This document shows positions 40,567 to 52,722 of a DNA stretch of 64,000 nt, piece by piece. Source of the DNA: Glandiceps talaboti. Lineage: Eukaryota; Hemichordata; Enteropneusta; Spengelidae. A model generated the notes under the pieces. That model did not search any database. It worked only from the letters and a program-made list of their open reading frames with translations, and had not been told where the DNA came from. How positions within the stretch are numbered: the first letter of the stretch is position 1; the number at the start of each line of letters is the position of its first letter. The DNA lies in contig NC_135562.1 in assembly GCF_964340395.1 (NCBI RefSeq), positions 7,829,634 through 7,893,633 on the forward strand, given 5' to 3'. The position numbers and the translations under genes were made by a program.

Positions 40567-40781
40567 GATCGTGTACCTGACGTCAGCACTATGATTGACA
40601 CTCTCTCAAGTTAGTATCAATTTCATATGCTAAAATATTAAAATGCTATCTGGACATTTACAGATAGCATGGGTTTGTCGTTTGTGGCACTCTAGGTTTC
40701 CTACCGAGGTGCGTGAATACAGGAGACACGTATCATTAGCTATTACATAGAATCGATTTTGTTTTGCTTTCTCGTCTTCAG

Positions 40782-40797
40782 TTGGAAATCAACAGCC
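40782..40797 (+). other. 5' UTR of the GPCR exon after an acceptor site
   Basis: TTTGCTTTCTCGTCTTCAG immediately precedes 40782, a strong acceptor. The start codon then sits in AACAGCCATGG, an excellent context. This favours ATG 40798 over the in-frame upstream codon at 40759, which would lie in the intron. Confidence 0.6.
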
Positions 40798-41886
40798 ATG
40801 GCACCAAACTGTACCGGATTAATGGATCTCGACAATTCTACTGCTGCAGTTGATATTTTTCTATTCTTTGAAGACACTCTGAAGAATAGACTCTTTCTCG
40901 GGTTAAGCATCATCGTGTTGCTGTTGACAATAATTTTTGGCGGAATTGGAAATATTCTAGTCATCGTTTTGATATCGTCTGTTAGAAAGATTCGAATCCC
41001 GCCAAATATTCAGCTCGCAAGTCTAGCCGTTGCAGATCTCATCGTATGTTTGGTGGCAGCGCCCATTCGTCTTTTAGAAGTTGTGACGGTATTTGTCGGT
41101 GGTTATGATGTGTGTTCACCTGTAGCTCGATTCATGTGTTACGTTCAAATGTCAGCGTTTAAAGCTTCATTGGTGACCTCGTTGTTAGCTTTATTGATGA
41201 TCAGTATTACTCGTGTAGTTCTTGTGCATGGATGGTTAACAAAGAGGGGTCAGAAAAATTTAGTTAACGGTTTCATCACAGTAAGTAACGTTGGTGGTTT
41301 GATGTATGGAGCGTATTGCGCATTCAATGGACCGGATCGGACATGTTGGGCATACTTCATTTCTGACACTGTCTACCAAAGACCGAAGGCTGGCCTACCT
41401 ATTGTCGCTCTCGTTGCATTTGTCGTCATGAGCGCATGCTACTGCCACATCGTTTCACAATCTAAACGCGTACACGCTGCATCAACAAGAAACGTCGGTA
41501 TATCTCAACGACAGGGGAGCATAGGATACGAAAAGAACAATATGGCAACAACGAGAATATGTCTGGCTATTATGATAACATATGCTTTCGTATACATGCC
41601 ATCTGCGATCGCCTATATAGTATATATAATATATAAATTGAATGGGATGAACGGAAAAGATCCTATCGGTGTTCAGTTAATCTTCACTCTTGCCTTCGCC
41701 GGAAGTGCCATAAACCCTTTAGTATATGCCTTCAAGTCAAAGATACTTAAGAAGATTATGAAAAGGAAATTTCGTTGTCTTTACCGACAAAAGCTGAATG
41801 CCGTCCATTCTCAACAACAACCGTACAGTGTATCAAACCAAATAGGCCGCCATGCCCGTAGACATGCTATGGATTTTCGACACTAA
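40798..41886 (+). CDS. Orphan class A (rhodopsin-like) G-protein-coupled receptor, 362 aa
   Basis: A single coding exon encodes seven hydrophobic spans. The N-terminus has two N-glycosylation sites (NCT, NST). TM1 carries GIGNILV, TM2 LASLAVADLIV, TM7 GSAINPLVYAFKS, and Cys before TM3 (DVCSPV) pairs with CW in loop 2. The DRY motif at the end of TM3 reads TRV and the TM6 CWxP motif reads VYMPS. These features place it in class A, nearest by impression to melatonin-receptor/moody/GPR84-type invertebrate orphans, but no ligand can be named. The C-tail is basic, then Gln/Ser-rich. AATAAA at 42499 gives a 3' UTR of about 620 nt. Upstream, a 5' intron is likely. Confidence 0.87.
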   Translation: MAPNCTGLMDLDNSTAAVDIFLFFEDTLKNRLFLGLSIIVLLLTIIFGGIGNILVIVLISSVRKIRIPPNIQLASLAVADLIVCLVAAPIRLLEVVTVFVGGYDVCSPVARFMCYVQMSAFKASLVTSLLALLMISITRVVLVHGWLTKRGQKNLVNGFITVSNVGGLMYGAYCAFNGPDRTCWAYFISDTVYQRPKAGLPIVALVAFVVMSACYCHIVSQSKRVHAASTRNVGISQRQGSIGYEKNNMATTRICLAIMITYAFVYMPSAIAYIVYIIYKLNGMNGKDPIGVQLIFTLAFAGSAINPLVYAFKSKILKKIMKRKFRCLYRQKLNAVHSQQQPYSVSNQIGRHARRHAMDFRH

Positions 41887-42498
41887 CACTAACACTACTG
41901 TAAAAATCATTCTATCAACACCTCTGAGTTGTATTCTCACATCACCGTCTACAAGTCAGACAAATCTCACCAGTGTGTAAATATTGTGAAAACATTTTTT
42001 GTCATTTTTGTAGAATTGTAGAATTAATTAAATTGTCGCTGACGACTTGACGAAGTGGGGTTGGTAGATTTTTTGTTGTATTATTTATGTATATAAATAT
42101 TGCTTATCTTGGAAGTTATAAAAGAGAGAACACCCAAGCTACAAATCAGAAGGAATTGCTGGTAAAATACTGTACAGTGTCATGACAACCAAGTACATAT
42201 ATCAGCCTATTTATGACTTCTAGCTCACTTGATTTGTGCATTTGATCGACAGTTCTATATATCAGGGGTAGGTAACCAATATTAGTTAAGAGTCCGATCG
42301 ATATAGTAACGAGTACAAAACATACCTGTGGCGAGGAAATTCTACATAGTACTGTCACGATCCAGAAATATCATATTTGGAATTTTGTCATATTTTACCA
42401 AAATTAATATAAAATTCAGAATTGTACTACTTAATCACAAACAGGGGCTAAGAACAGGGTGATCTAATAATATGTTGATATAAATGACTGTAAAGTGA

Positions 42499-42504
42499 AA
42501 TAAA
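42499..42504 (+). terminator. Polyadenylation signal of the GPCR gene
   Basis: AATAAA within GTGAAATAAAAGTTT, about 610 nt after the stop codon. Confidence 0.5.
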
Positions 42505-42910
42505 AGTTTATATTCAATGTTAGCACTTCTCCTGTTTTGCAAATTATTTGAATCGTAATATAGTTCTCTGCTGCCCGCTTTGTCATACTGCCGTCGTCAC
42601 ACAAGCGGTAACAAGGAGAACTTGTTGCAAACATGGAAAGCAAACTCGAATTGAATGAATTGAATTAAAAAGGTCTTGCACAACATGCTATAAGTATGTG
42701 TACGTGAAATTCCTGTGAAACTTGAAATTCGTATCTGAATGTGAGCTATTATGTAAAGAGGCGTAAAGCTCAGTACACGTTTACATGCTGCGCCAAGCGC
42801 TAATATTCCAATTTTTTTTTGTATAAGACATTGCTCTTCATGCATGTTTTCTTTGTGTGTTTTTTTTCCTGCTTGCTTGCTCTTGCTTGTTTGCTTGTTT
42901 GTTTGTTTGC

Positions 42911-42977
<67 letters not shown>

Positions 42978-43139
42978 GCTTTTGTTTTGGTCTGTTATTT
43001 CAAGATTATTTTTTATGTTATATTTATATAATTATATTACTGTATGTATTTTCCTTGGGCCGCGAACTCGACTAGTTTGAACAAACTATTTTTGTGGTCA
43101 AGCGAGAAATTTAAAGTTATTTAAGACAAATAAGGGGTT
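42505..43139. other. Intergenic stretch
   Basis: A (GT)n tract of about 30 units lies at 42912-42974. No gene; the Cys-Val frames over it are artefacts. Confidence 0.6.
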
Positions 43140-43159
43140 CAGACGTCACAGACAAACTC

Positions 43160-43520
43160 TTAAAAGGAAAAAAAAGATATTGCTGAGAAATTCAACGAAT
43201 TCTTCACTGAAATAGGCCCTAAACTCGCATCAAACATAACATCCTCTGTAAATTTCAATGACTACCTGCAAGACAATTATCCAAATAATATCTTTTTCCA
43301 CCCGTTGTAGAAAGTGTTCTGGTTGAGAAAATCAAAAGTGTGGATTCTCATTAAGCTATGGGTTACGACAATATCCATCCCAAACTAATTATCGACGCTG
43401 TTCACATTATCTCCCATCCACTAACACACATTATCAACTGCTCTCTTTCTCTTTGTATTTTCTCTGATCCCCTTAAATTTGCCCAAATAACCCCTATTTA
43501 CAAACCAGATGTAAACTGAG
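43160..43520 (+). mobile_element. LINE fragment: region just upstream of the RT core
   Basis: The translation reads EKFNEFFTEIGPKLASNI, then after a frame change KIKSVDS, GYDNIHPKLI and PLKFAQITPIYK, the linker typical of CR1/Jockey-group ORF2. Frame breaks and a stop make it dead. It stops at about 43515. Confidence 0.75.
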
Positions 43521-44094
43521 CGCCTCCCGTAAGGGAACCACCAATTATCAAAATTGAACTAAAAAAAACTGGTATAAACAAATTTGTGTTGCTGAGGAGA
43601 ACTATGAACTTGGTATACACCATGATAATTTTTATTTCTGAACGATGTGTACGTGTGAACCATGGTTAACCTCAAATGAATCTTCGAAGAGCATGAAGTG
43701 AACTGTAAGTTCACGTAATGTGTTCGATCCGGTAACGAAGCTGAAAAAAATGTTTCAGTTTGAGTGAGATGAAATGATGACATGGGTCCAGCGATGTGGT
43801 GTATTTATTTATCGCTTCGGCCGTGAAGGAAGATGCTTCACCGGAATGGCCGTGCTATTGATGGAGACCTTTTGTAATCAAGTCTATTAATAAATAACCA
43901 ATCACGTGTATAAGTAATAATAATATTTCGTAGTTTCTAAACTCTCCAAGACGGCACATGAAAGTGGTGAAACGTTTTGCATACGTTGCGTTATATTCAA
44001 ATTTGACAAGGCGTAATTTTACCCTAAAGATTATATATTCCAAATTTAATTACAATTAAGCCAGCCGAATTTTAGAATTAAATGATGACACAGG

Positions 44095-44095
44095 C

Positions 44096-44140
<45 letters not shown>

Positions 44141-44785
44141 CACACACACACACAGACACTGTATGTTCATATTTGACTTACAAACTAACCGTTGTCGTCA
44201 TAACCTAAACCACTATATAAATGAAAAATTACCCCACAATTACACAAGATCAGCAACTCACGGAAATTTTCCAATACCAAAAGTACATCATACATTTTGC
44301 CAATTCAATTCTAAATATGCTGCTGTAAAACACTGGAACTCTCTTCCCCCTACTTTAAAGAATACCCATAATCGTCATGCATTCAAGACAAATCTAAAAC
44401 ACCATATTTTACATATATGATTCATTTTTTCCTGTATTCTGCCTTCCATTGTTGTTTCTTTCAGTTTCAGTGCATAGTGTATTGTTCGCACTTCACTTCA
44501 TTTGATAACTGTACGCTGTAACTGTATATATTATATTTATATTTTTTAGTAACTTAGGACTATGGACTAGATTAGTCCCTGGCGGACTATATCCATGGTC
44601 CTCACCAGGAATATTTTGCTCTTCTCTTTTTGTGTTTTCTTTTAGTATAAGTGTAATTCTTAGCTTGAAGTAATTTTGTCAGAAATTGTAGCTTAATGAC
44701 TTATTTGCTTTTCCTGCTCCTCTTTTTTTCTGTCATGTATCCTTTGTACAATTTCTGGTGAAATAAATAAATAACAAAACAAAAA
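44095..44785 (+). mobile_element. LINE 3' fragment (ORF2 C-terminus plus 3' UTR), preceded by a (GACA)n tract
   Basis: After (CAGA)n(CA)n at 44095-44153 comes RCRHNLNHYINEKLPHNY, FCQFNSKYAAVKHWNSLPP and HAFKTNLKHHILHI, the standard LINE ORF2 tail, ending at 44420. A 3' UTR with TTAGGACTATGGACTAGATT and an A-rich AAATAAATAAATAA end follows. It may be the same family as 43160-43520, with the middle deleted. Confidence 0.78.
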
Positions 44786-44789
44786 CAAA

Positions 44790-46333
44790 AAAGCAAATTC
44801 ATTTGAATGTCTTCTTTCACAGTTTTAACGGGTTCCATTTGCTGCTATTTGCATTTGTCGATAGTTGTATAAAGAAAGAACGGCCTCAAAGGCTTGAATA
44901 TAAGTAGTCATGATTATTCATACTATTCGTTTCCATAGATACACAGCAAAGTACTGTACTGTAATCTTTTCAATATTGTTAGATTTTTTTCCCAAATGTC
45001 AGCATGTTTCTGTGGGCAAACGAACTAATTTAATAGCTTCAATACTAGATCGTCTTTCCTTTACTATATAGATTGAAAACAACAGTTCCGGACTGCAAAT
45101 GTATGCATAGATGGGGTAAGGCAGACTTATTACAGTTACTAATAAAACTGTTCATCAATTAGAGCTAAATTGTCACTTTACATTAGCCTGACTACGGTGG
45201 GTGTAATGCCGGGATAACAAAGTCACGTTCACAAAGAAACTTCGACAAAGGTTTACATGTCAACTGATAACTCGTCAACATATTATTACGTAGTTCCTTT
45301 CCTCCTTCGAAGAAGATAAGAATATTATCTGAAAAAGATATTTCACACAATCCCTCTTTTTTTTAGATATCAGTGCCAATTGTTATGTTACAAGACACGT
45401 AATATCTTTTAATAGGGAACTTACAATCCCGACGGAGCATGCTCAGACGCAAAGGACTACAGGATTACCTGTGGTTATCATAGTACCTAATCTGGCGCTA
45501 CTGATAAAATAAACCTCCCACAATGGTCAGGGTAACTATGAATTGATTATTTGTGGTTACAAACAATGTATCAACATTGTTTACAATACTAATTGATTAG
45601 TATTTATTATCATATTTCCCATGATGCAACATTCAACATGGCGGGTTTGCAAGTTCCCTATTATCCAGTTATGCTGTATGTAGCTGATAATGGCGACAAA
45701 GAAGTGAATAATTTGGCGTCTAATTAGTGCTCAGTAGAATACATATCAATAACCATGACAATACCCTGAATATTAAGGCCTCAGACTGGGTCTTTGTATG
45801 ATCATCACTTTCAAATAAAACCACTAACATGAAAAAACCACTGTGTTATTTATAGATTGCTATAAGTAACCTAAAAGATAAACTTATCATCTGATAAAGC
45901 GAAAAACTACGTGTGCAACGTATACTAGTATTTCCAACTGTGAATATTTAAGGAACCTTAGCTGACTGTATTTAAGAAGGTAATAGGCCCTAATTGCCGC
46001 CAAACCAATTAAAAAGTGTCACAGAGTGGTGAGAATTTTCTATGTTAAATTACATGCATGAATAATTGCTCATATACTTGATGTACATTGTGCTTTGAAA
46101 GTCAATTCTCTGGTGCTTAGCTTCGAATCCAAATTTTTTGTTTTCTGTATAAAGGAAAGACTACTTGATCATGAGAAATAAAATTAAAATGTATATGTAC
46201 ACGCCTCTCTATCAAAAACTGACCACCAAAATACGTTTACTATAAACATTTGAAGTATTAATATTCGTGATATTTTTCAATTCTCTAGTTACAACGAAAA
46301 TCATGAAACCTGAAAGAAAAACCGTTGCCTGGT
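44790..46333. other. Intergenic stretch with MITE A copy 3
   Basis: No gene is seen. The only recognised element is the MITE at 45411-45662. Confidence 0.6.
45411..45662. mobile_element. MITE family A, copy 3, inverted (252 bp)
   Basis: Reads as the reverse complement of copy 1 along its whole length, from AATAGGGAACTTACAA to TTTGCAAGTTCCCTATT, with both terminal repeats present. Confidence 0.85.
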
Positions 46334-48524
46334 TGGACTGAAATCTTACTAACATTGCTACATTTTGTTGTCCTGCGTGAAAAATATCTCACCAAACATT
46401 GCTAATTTTATCGTCAGACACAAACGATAAAATGTAACAATGCTGATAAGATATATGTCGAGCCAGACGATAAAATGTAGCAATGTTAGTAAGATTTATG
46501 TCGAGCCAGCTGACAATAAAATGTAACAATATTGGTAAGATTTATGTAGAGCCAGCTGACAATAAAATGTAGCAATATTGGTAAGATTTATGTCGAGCCA
46601 GACGATAAAATGTCGCAATGTTGGTAAGATTTATGTCGAGCCAGCTGACAATAAAATGTAGCAATGTTGGTAAGATTTATGTCGAGCCAGACGATAAAAT
46701 GTAGCAATGTTGGTAAGATTTATGTCAAGCCAGCTGACAATAAAATGTAGCAATGTTAGTAAGATTTATGTCGAGCCAGCTGACAATAAAATGTAGCAAT
46801 ATTGGTAAGATTTATGTTGAGCCAGACGATAAAATGTAGCAATGTTAGTAAGATTTATGTCGAGCCAGCTGACAATAAAATGTAACAATATTGGTAAGAT
46901 TTATGTAGAGCCAGCTGACAATAAAATGTAGCAATATTGGTAAGATTTATGTCGAGCCAGACGATAAAATGTCGCAATGTTGGTAAGATTTATGTCGAGC
47001 CAGCTGACAATAAAATGTAGCAATGTTGGTAAGATTTATGTCGAGCCAGACGATAAAATGTAGCAATGTTGGTAAGATTTATGTCAAGCCAGCTGACAAT
47101 AAAATGTAGCAATGTTAGTAAGATTTATGTCGAGCCAGCTGACAATAAAATGTAGCAATATTGGTAAGATTTATGTTGAGCCAGACGATAAAATGTAGCA
47201 ATGTTGGTAAGATTTATGTCGAGCCAGACGATAAATTGTAGCAATGCTGGTAAGATTTACCATGTCAAGCCAGGCAATAAAATGTAGCAATGTTGGTAAG
47301 ATTTATGTTGCGCCAGACGATAAAATGTTTCAATGTTGGTAAGATTTATGTCAAGCCAGACAATAAAATGTAGCAATGTTGGTAAGATTTATGTCAAGCC
47401 AGATAATAAAATGTAGCAATGTTGGTAAGATTTATGTCGAGCCAGACGATAAAATGTAGCAATGTTGCTTGGTAAGATTTATGTCAAGCCAGACAATAAA
47501 ATGTAGCAATGTTGGTAAGATTTATGTCAAGCCAGACAATAAAATGTAGCAATGTTGGTAAGATTTATGTCAAGCCAGACAATAAAATGTAGCAATGTTG
47601 GTAAGATTTATGTCGGGCCAGACGATAAAATGTTTCAATGTTGGTAAGATTTATGTCAAGCCAGACAATAAAATGTAGCAATGTTGGTAAGATTTATGTC
47701 AAGCCAGACAATAAAATGTAGCAATGTTGGTAAGATTTATGTTGCGCCAGATGATAAAATGTAGCAATGTTGGTAAGATTTATGTCAAGCCAGACGATAA
47801 AATGTAGCAATGTTGGTAAGATTTATGTCAAGCCAGACAATAAAATGTAGCAATGTTGGTAAGATTTATGTCAAGCCAGATAATAAAATGTAGCAATGTT
47901 GGTAAGATTTATGTCGAGCCAGACGATAAAATGTAGCAATGTTGCTTGGTAAGATTTATGTCAAGCCAGACAATAAAATGTAGCAATGTTGGTAAGATTT
48001 ATGTCAAGCCAGACAATAAAATGTAGCAATGTTGGTAAGATTTATGTCAAGCCAGACAATAAAATGTAGCAATGTTGGTAAGATTTATGTCAAGCCAGAC
48101 AATAAAATGTAGCAATGTTGGTAAGATTTATGTCAAGCCAGACCATAAAATGTAACAATGCTGATAAGATTTATGTCGAGCCAGACGATAAAATGTAGCA
48201 ATGTTGGTAAGATTTATGTCGAGCCAGACGATAGAATGTTTCAATGTTGGTAAGATTTATGTCAAGCCAGACGATAAAATGTAGCAATGTTGGTAAGATT
48301 TATGTCAAGTCAGACGATAAAATGTAGCAATGTTGGTAAGATTTATGTCAAGCCAGACGATAAAATGTAGCGATGTTGGTAAGATTTATGTCGAGCAAGA
48401 CGATAAAATGTAGCAATGTTGGTAAGATTTATGTCAAGCCAGACAATAAAATGTAGCAATGTTGGTAAGATTTATGTCAAGCCAGACGATAAATGTTGGT
48501 AAGATTTATGTCAAGCCAGACGAC
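46334..48524. repeat. 43/46-bp minisatellite, about 48 units, with an inverted left end
   Basis: The main unit is AATGTTGGTAAGATTTATGT followed by CAAGCCAGACAATAAAATGT and AGC (43 bp). A 46-bp form carries CAGCTGACAATAAAA. In the left part eight units (five of 46 and three of 43, 359 bp) are duplicated as a block (46521 and 46880). A rarer unit with GTTGCTTGG recurs 478 bp apart (47461 and 47939). At 46345-46416 units lie in the opposite orientation (CTTACTAACATTGCTACATT). Confidence 0.95.
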
Positions 48525-49440
48525 GTTTTGTTTCATCATGTTTCGTAATTTTCCTTGTGCATAGATATAAATGGAGACGATAATAGATTTTATTCTAAGA
48601 CACAGACATTACTCCTAATCTAAGAGGAAAGTTGATCTTTAAAGACAGCTTGCCCTAGGCTTAATCAATCACGGAAATGAAAGATGTAGAAAAATATGGC
48701 ACACCGGTTATAAACCATGCCCTTAAAGGTTGAGCTCAATATATTGAGCGCAGATTAAAGTACTCGCAGAGATTTTTTATAAGTAAGTGACCTTTATTTC
48801 ATTAGTTTGTAGGATGTACACTAGTCCTGTTTTGTTTGCCAAAACGATCTTCCTTTTTTCCAACAGGCGTAAAATGGTCCAAAGTTTTCCTGTAAGTAAC
48901 CCTTACCTTCTGGCTTGCATCCTACTTCCGCAAATCCACAGAAAATTACAGTCAGAAACTGCAATCTCAACCCATGATGTTATCGCTCTCAACAAATAAG
49001 GAGATCTCATTCTCGGGGGAGGGGGCTCTCGTTTACTGGGCAGTAGTGTAGCCCTGGTGCTGAGCCAGATCATTGCAGACTTGTCTTTTAAAAATATATC
49101 CTCATTTTAGACCTTTTCAATAGTGGGTCCCATTGCAGACCACGTCATCTGTTAAATGAATTCATTTTACGACCAAGCAACCAACCACTGGAAATCTGCA
49201 CTAACATATTAGACTATAACACCGAAAACATATCCCGGACGGGTTACGTGACGTCCCTATATCATTTACATTGAATGCCCCCCTCACCCAGTCCTAGGGG
49301 TGCCGGGTGTCGCTATAGACTCCAGATATGAAGGCAATGTTGTGGGTTAAAGGTTAATAGCCGTACAGATATACCAACTATATGATTATTACTGATGTAA
49401 AATTGGTTTGCCACAGAGAATGCCATGCGACGGATCTGTT
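48525..49440. other. Intergenic stretch
   Basis: No gene, repeat or element is recognised; the frame at 48787-48999 resembles nothing. Confidence 0.4.
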
Positions 49441-49443
49441 TTT

Positions 49444-49555
<112 letters not shown>

Positions 49556-50006
49556 GAAATGAAACGGAGAGATTTTGGATGTTCACTAAATATAACCAAT
49601 GTGATATATTTTGATCTACGCGAGCGACTACTTTGCCTAAAGAATGGACATAGAAAAAAAATGAGATGTTTTACAAGAAAATTTTCTATCGAATAACAAT
49701 CTGATTTCAGATGATTTCGAAAATAGGCGACTGAAATATAATAGTGTTTTACTTATTGTTTCATATAATTTCCTCAAAATCACTTTGGTACGATGAGGGC
49801 AAGCAATGTCTATTCAGTGGAAAACAAATAAATGATGTATGATATCCTCGGGGTAAAGATTGGATTGCCAAGGCAACATCATATATTTCCTCGGCCTGTT
49901 TCTTTTGGGAAATAATATCGTCAAGATTGTCAATATCAAGGATAAACAGACCCGCACACTGTTGATAGTTAAAAACAGTGTAACCAATGGTTATGTTCGT
50001 GAAAAC

Positions 50007-50270
<264 letters not shown>

Positions 50271-50667
50271 TTATATGATGTAAAAATCCCATTTTTATCC
50301 ATATATTTTACAGTCATGAATGAGTAATGTACATTTTTTACAGTCATGAATGAGTAATAGACAAAAGTACGAAACAAGGTTAATGTCAAGGGTTGGTGAG
50401 TCATTTGCATTTGATTTGGGATTGGCTTATGTATTTCGAGAGCATTAACGGGGCTGTCACCACTGGCTTGGGTCTGTGTTTTGAAGTTTAATATTGGTTT
50501 TCTGAACCTCTAGGCCCCCCCCCCTTCTTTGAGGACTAAAACCAAATACAATAACATAGATACAGCAAACTTTAATACTCATAATACCGTAAACCGTAAA
50601 CATTATTGCATCACTTGTGGGTAAAGGAATTTCTGTCGTTGTATACACGGTTAATCAAATCCAAGGG

Positions 50668-50900
50668 AATTTTGGGTCCGCGCCCAAAAACAGCGCCCTC
50701 AATGGCGATTTCAGCCTGTTTCTGTACTGCTCGTGAATAATATCGACCACTGATTAGCATATACAAAGCCTAATTATTGGCATTTCAGTGAATATATTGT
50801 GGGTGTCCGTTCGAAAAATGATACTCAGATTGAAAACCAAGCTTTCGTTCAAGCTTCAAACTTACCACTACACTAACTACAAATAATATTGACCTACTAT
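50668..50900. repeat. Dispersed repeat C, copy 2
   Basis: Matches 10150-10440 in order: TTTTGGGTCC, CAGCGCCCT, TTTCTGTACTGCT, GACCACTGA, AATATATTGTG, TCGAAAAATGATACT and AAAACCAAGCTTT. Non-coding. Confidence 0.7.
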
Positions 50901-50924
50901 TTGTGGGTGGCCACATTATATTAT

Positions 50925-51332
50925 GGGAGCCTTCAGTATTAAAGGGGGAGGGCTGGAGGAAATCACATATGGTCTGTTATTAAGTAAAACAGGACCCTCC
51001 CCCATTCTCCTTTTGTAAAAAGTGACCCTCTCCTTTGTCCCATTTTGTAAAACATTACCCTCCCCATGACAATTGCATATATGTGTTTGTACTTCGGCAT
51101 GTAAAGTACTCGTAAAAATAAATGTTGAGTGCTTTTACATCTCAAACCATACAAAACAAAATTGACAGTTATTGAATCTTCAATTTGGTCACAAAACTAC
51201 GGATTATAAAATGTGGCCCTCCCCCAAACATTGCAAGGCAATATATGACCCTCCTCCAAGAACAGGTTTGTAAAATGTAACACCCCCCCCCCCATTCGTC
51301 TGGCCCTCCCCCTGTAAATACTGAAGGCTCCC
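50925..51332. mobile_element. 408-bp non-autonomous DNA transposon with GGGAGCCTTCAGTATT ends
   Basis: The left end GGGAGCCTTCAGTATTAAAG and inverted right end GTAAATACTGAAGGCTCCC are near-identical over about 28 bp including the GGGGGAGGG run. TTA is found next to both ends. Internally it repeats GACCCTCCCCCA and TTTTGTAAAA phrases on one strand. No coding sequence. Confidence 0.78.
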
Positions 51333-51339
51333 TTAGCCT

Positions 51340-52540
51340 GGTCGATCAGAGTGTACAGTTTTTTTCGCTACCATGACAACTACTAAGTAATATGACTGTC
51401 ATTATTCAAATGAATCAGTATGCAAGTTACGAGTAGTATACACACATTACGCGATGTGAGGCAAATGTTAATTTACATGTTATTTACATAATTATGGTTA
51501 TGTAACTGTAACTCTGTGGGTGCTGGATAAAGGCTTTTGGGTCTAATGTGGTTACATTAATCGTTTGAAAATGTAGTCAAGACAAGATGTTGATGCGAGG
51601 CCTAGGGAAGTACAACCATTAACCAGCTATTGGTGGAGTTGATGTATCTGTTTGTTGAGGCATTATTTGCTCAAAGTGAACAATCCAGATTGAAGAGGTC
51701 GCAGATAATAATTCGGTTTTTAGTCTCAATGGAATTCTGACAACAGTGTGACTTTTGAGAAATCATTCGTATATTTCATATTGTCTGCTATATTTGTAGT
51801 AATAATTCATATTTGCATGCATCAAATTATTTTCATATCGATCAAATACTTTCATCATAAGTCAATGATCACATGTATGGCAAGCCGTTCAGGCCAAAAG
51901 TATTATTTTATTTAGCTAGGGTATTTTATATTTTTCGTAGTAAGTTACAAATTAATGTGTAGTTTTTCGATGGAATCCACACTTTTATTCCATGTTAACA
52001 TTATTTACTTTACTATTCAAACAAATTTTCATTTATTTGAGATTATTGTTTTATTTTTCGTCAAACCAGAATCTTTTTTAAGGATTATATATAATTGAAG
52101 TCAAAATATATATTTTTTTTGAAAGGTTTTTTTTTTTTGTTCAATTTTTTTTTAAAGTTAAAGTTTTTTCCCAGAGCTACTCCACACCCCTGCGTCTAGT
52201 GGTAATATATACTGGAACAAAAACAGAAAAAAGAAATATAAAATACTTGAAATAAAATAAGATAACACAAACATATATGTAAAAATTGAAAATAAGAGCT
52301 TATAAAATGGCAGACATATAAAAAAATCGTAGAATTAATATAAAACATTGACATATTTTATAAAAGAAAATCGTACAAGTAATATAAAAAATTGAAAAAT
52401 AAACCTCTTCTGTTGTTACGTATTATTTTCGTTCTTTGTTTTATTTTCATTGAATATATTCAAAAGTTGCAAGTAATCAGCTCAGTACACTAAATCACGA
52501 ACTCCAAGCGGTGAACTTTGTCGCATAATCCAGGCTGCTC
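51340..52540. other. Intergenic stretch upstream of AGBL5
   Basis: Very AT-rich from about 51900 to 52450; no gene or element is recognised. Confidence 0.45.
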
Positions 52541-52582
52541 CCCGGAAGTTAACCAATCATCAGTTAGAATTCATTCACGTGA
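52541..52582 (+). promoter_or_regulatory. Probable AGBL5 promoter: ETS, CCAAT and E-box sites
   Basis: CCGGAAGT (52542-52549), CCAAT (52553-52557) and the palindrome TCACGTGA (52575-52582) are packed in 42 bp, a combination typical of housekeeping promoters. No TATA box is seen. A donor-bounded leader exon follows directly. Confidence 0.6.
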
Positions 52583-52599
52583 CACAGCAACCAGGACCG

Positions 52600-52722
52600 T
52601 TTGTTTTGGTCGTTGAGCTCGCAGCTGAACGGACCCACATTATTCCGAAACTGCAAATATTGACGATTTGGCTGACTTTTAATGATATCACTACTTCCAT
52701 TGCATCGTATGATATCCATGGG
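52600..52722 (+). other. Candidate non-coding first exon of AGBL5
   Basis: Ends at CCATGGG/GTAAGT... read as GG/GTAAGTAAG (donor at 52723), a near-consensus site. The next strong acceptor is TTTTCTTTTCTTCAGCAG at about 54188, 160 nt before the AGBL5 start codon. The left edge is estimated from the promoter sites. An ATG-led frame across it (from 52579) shows no homology. Confidence 0.5.

Noticed and set aside
40759-40797. Upstream in-frame start for the GPCR
   Set aside because: It lies within the polypyrimidine tract of a strong acceptor (CTCGTCTTCAG at 40771-40781), so it is probably intronic; the ATG at 40798 has the better context.
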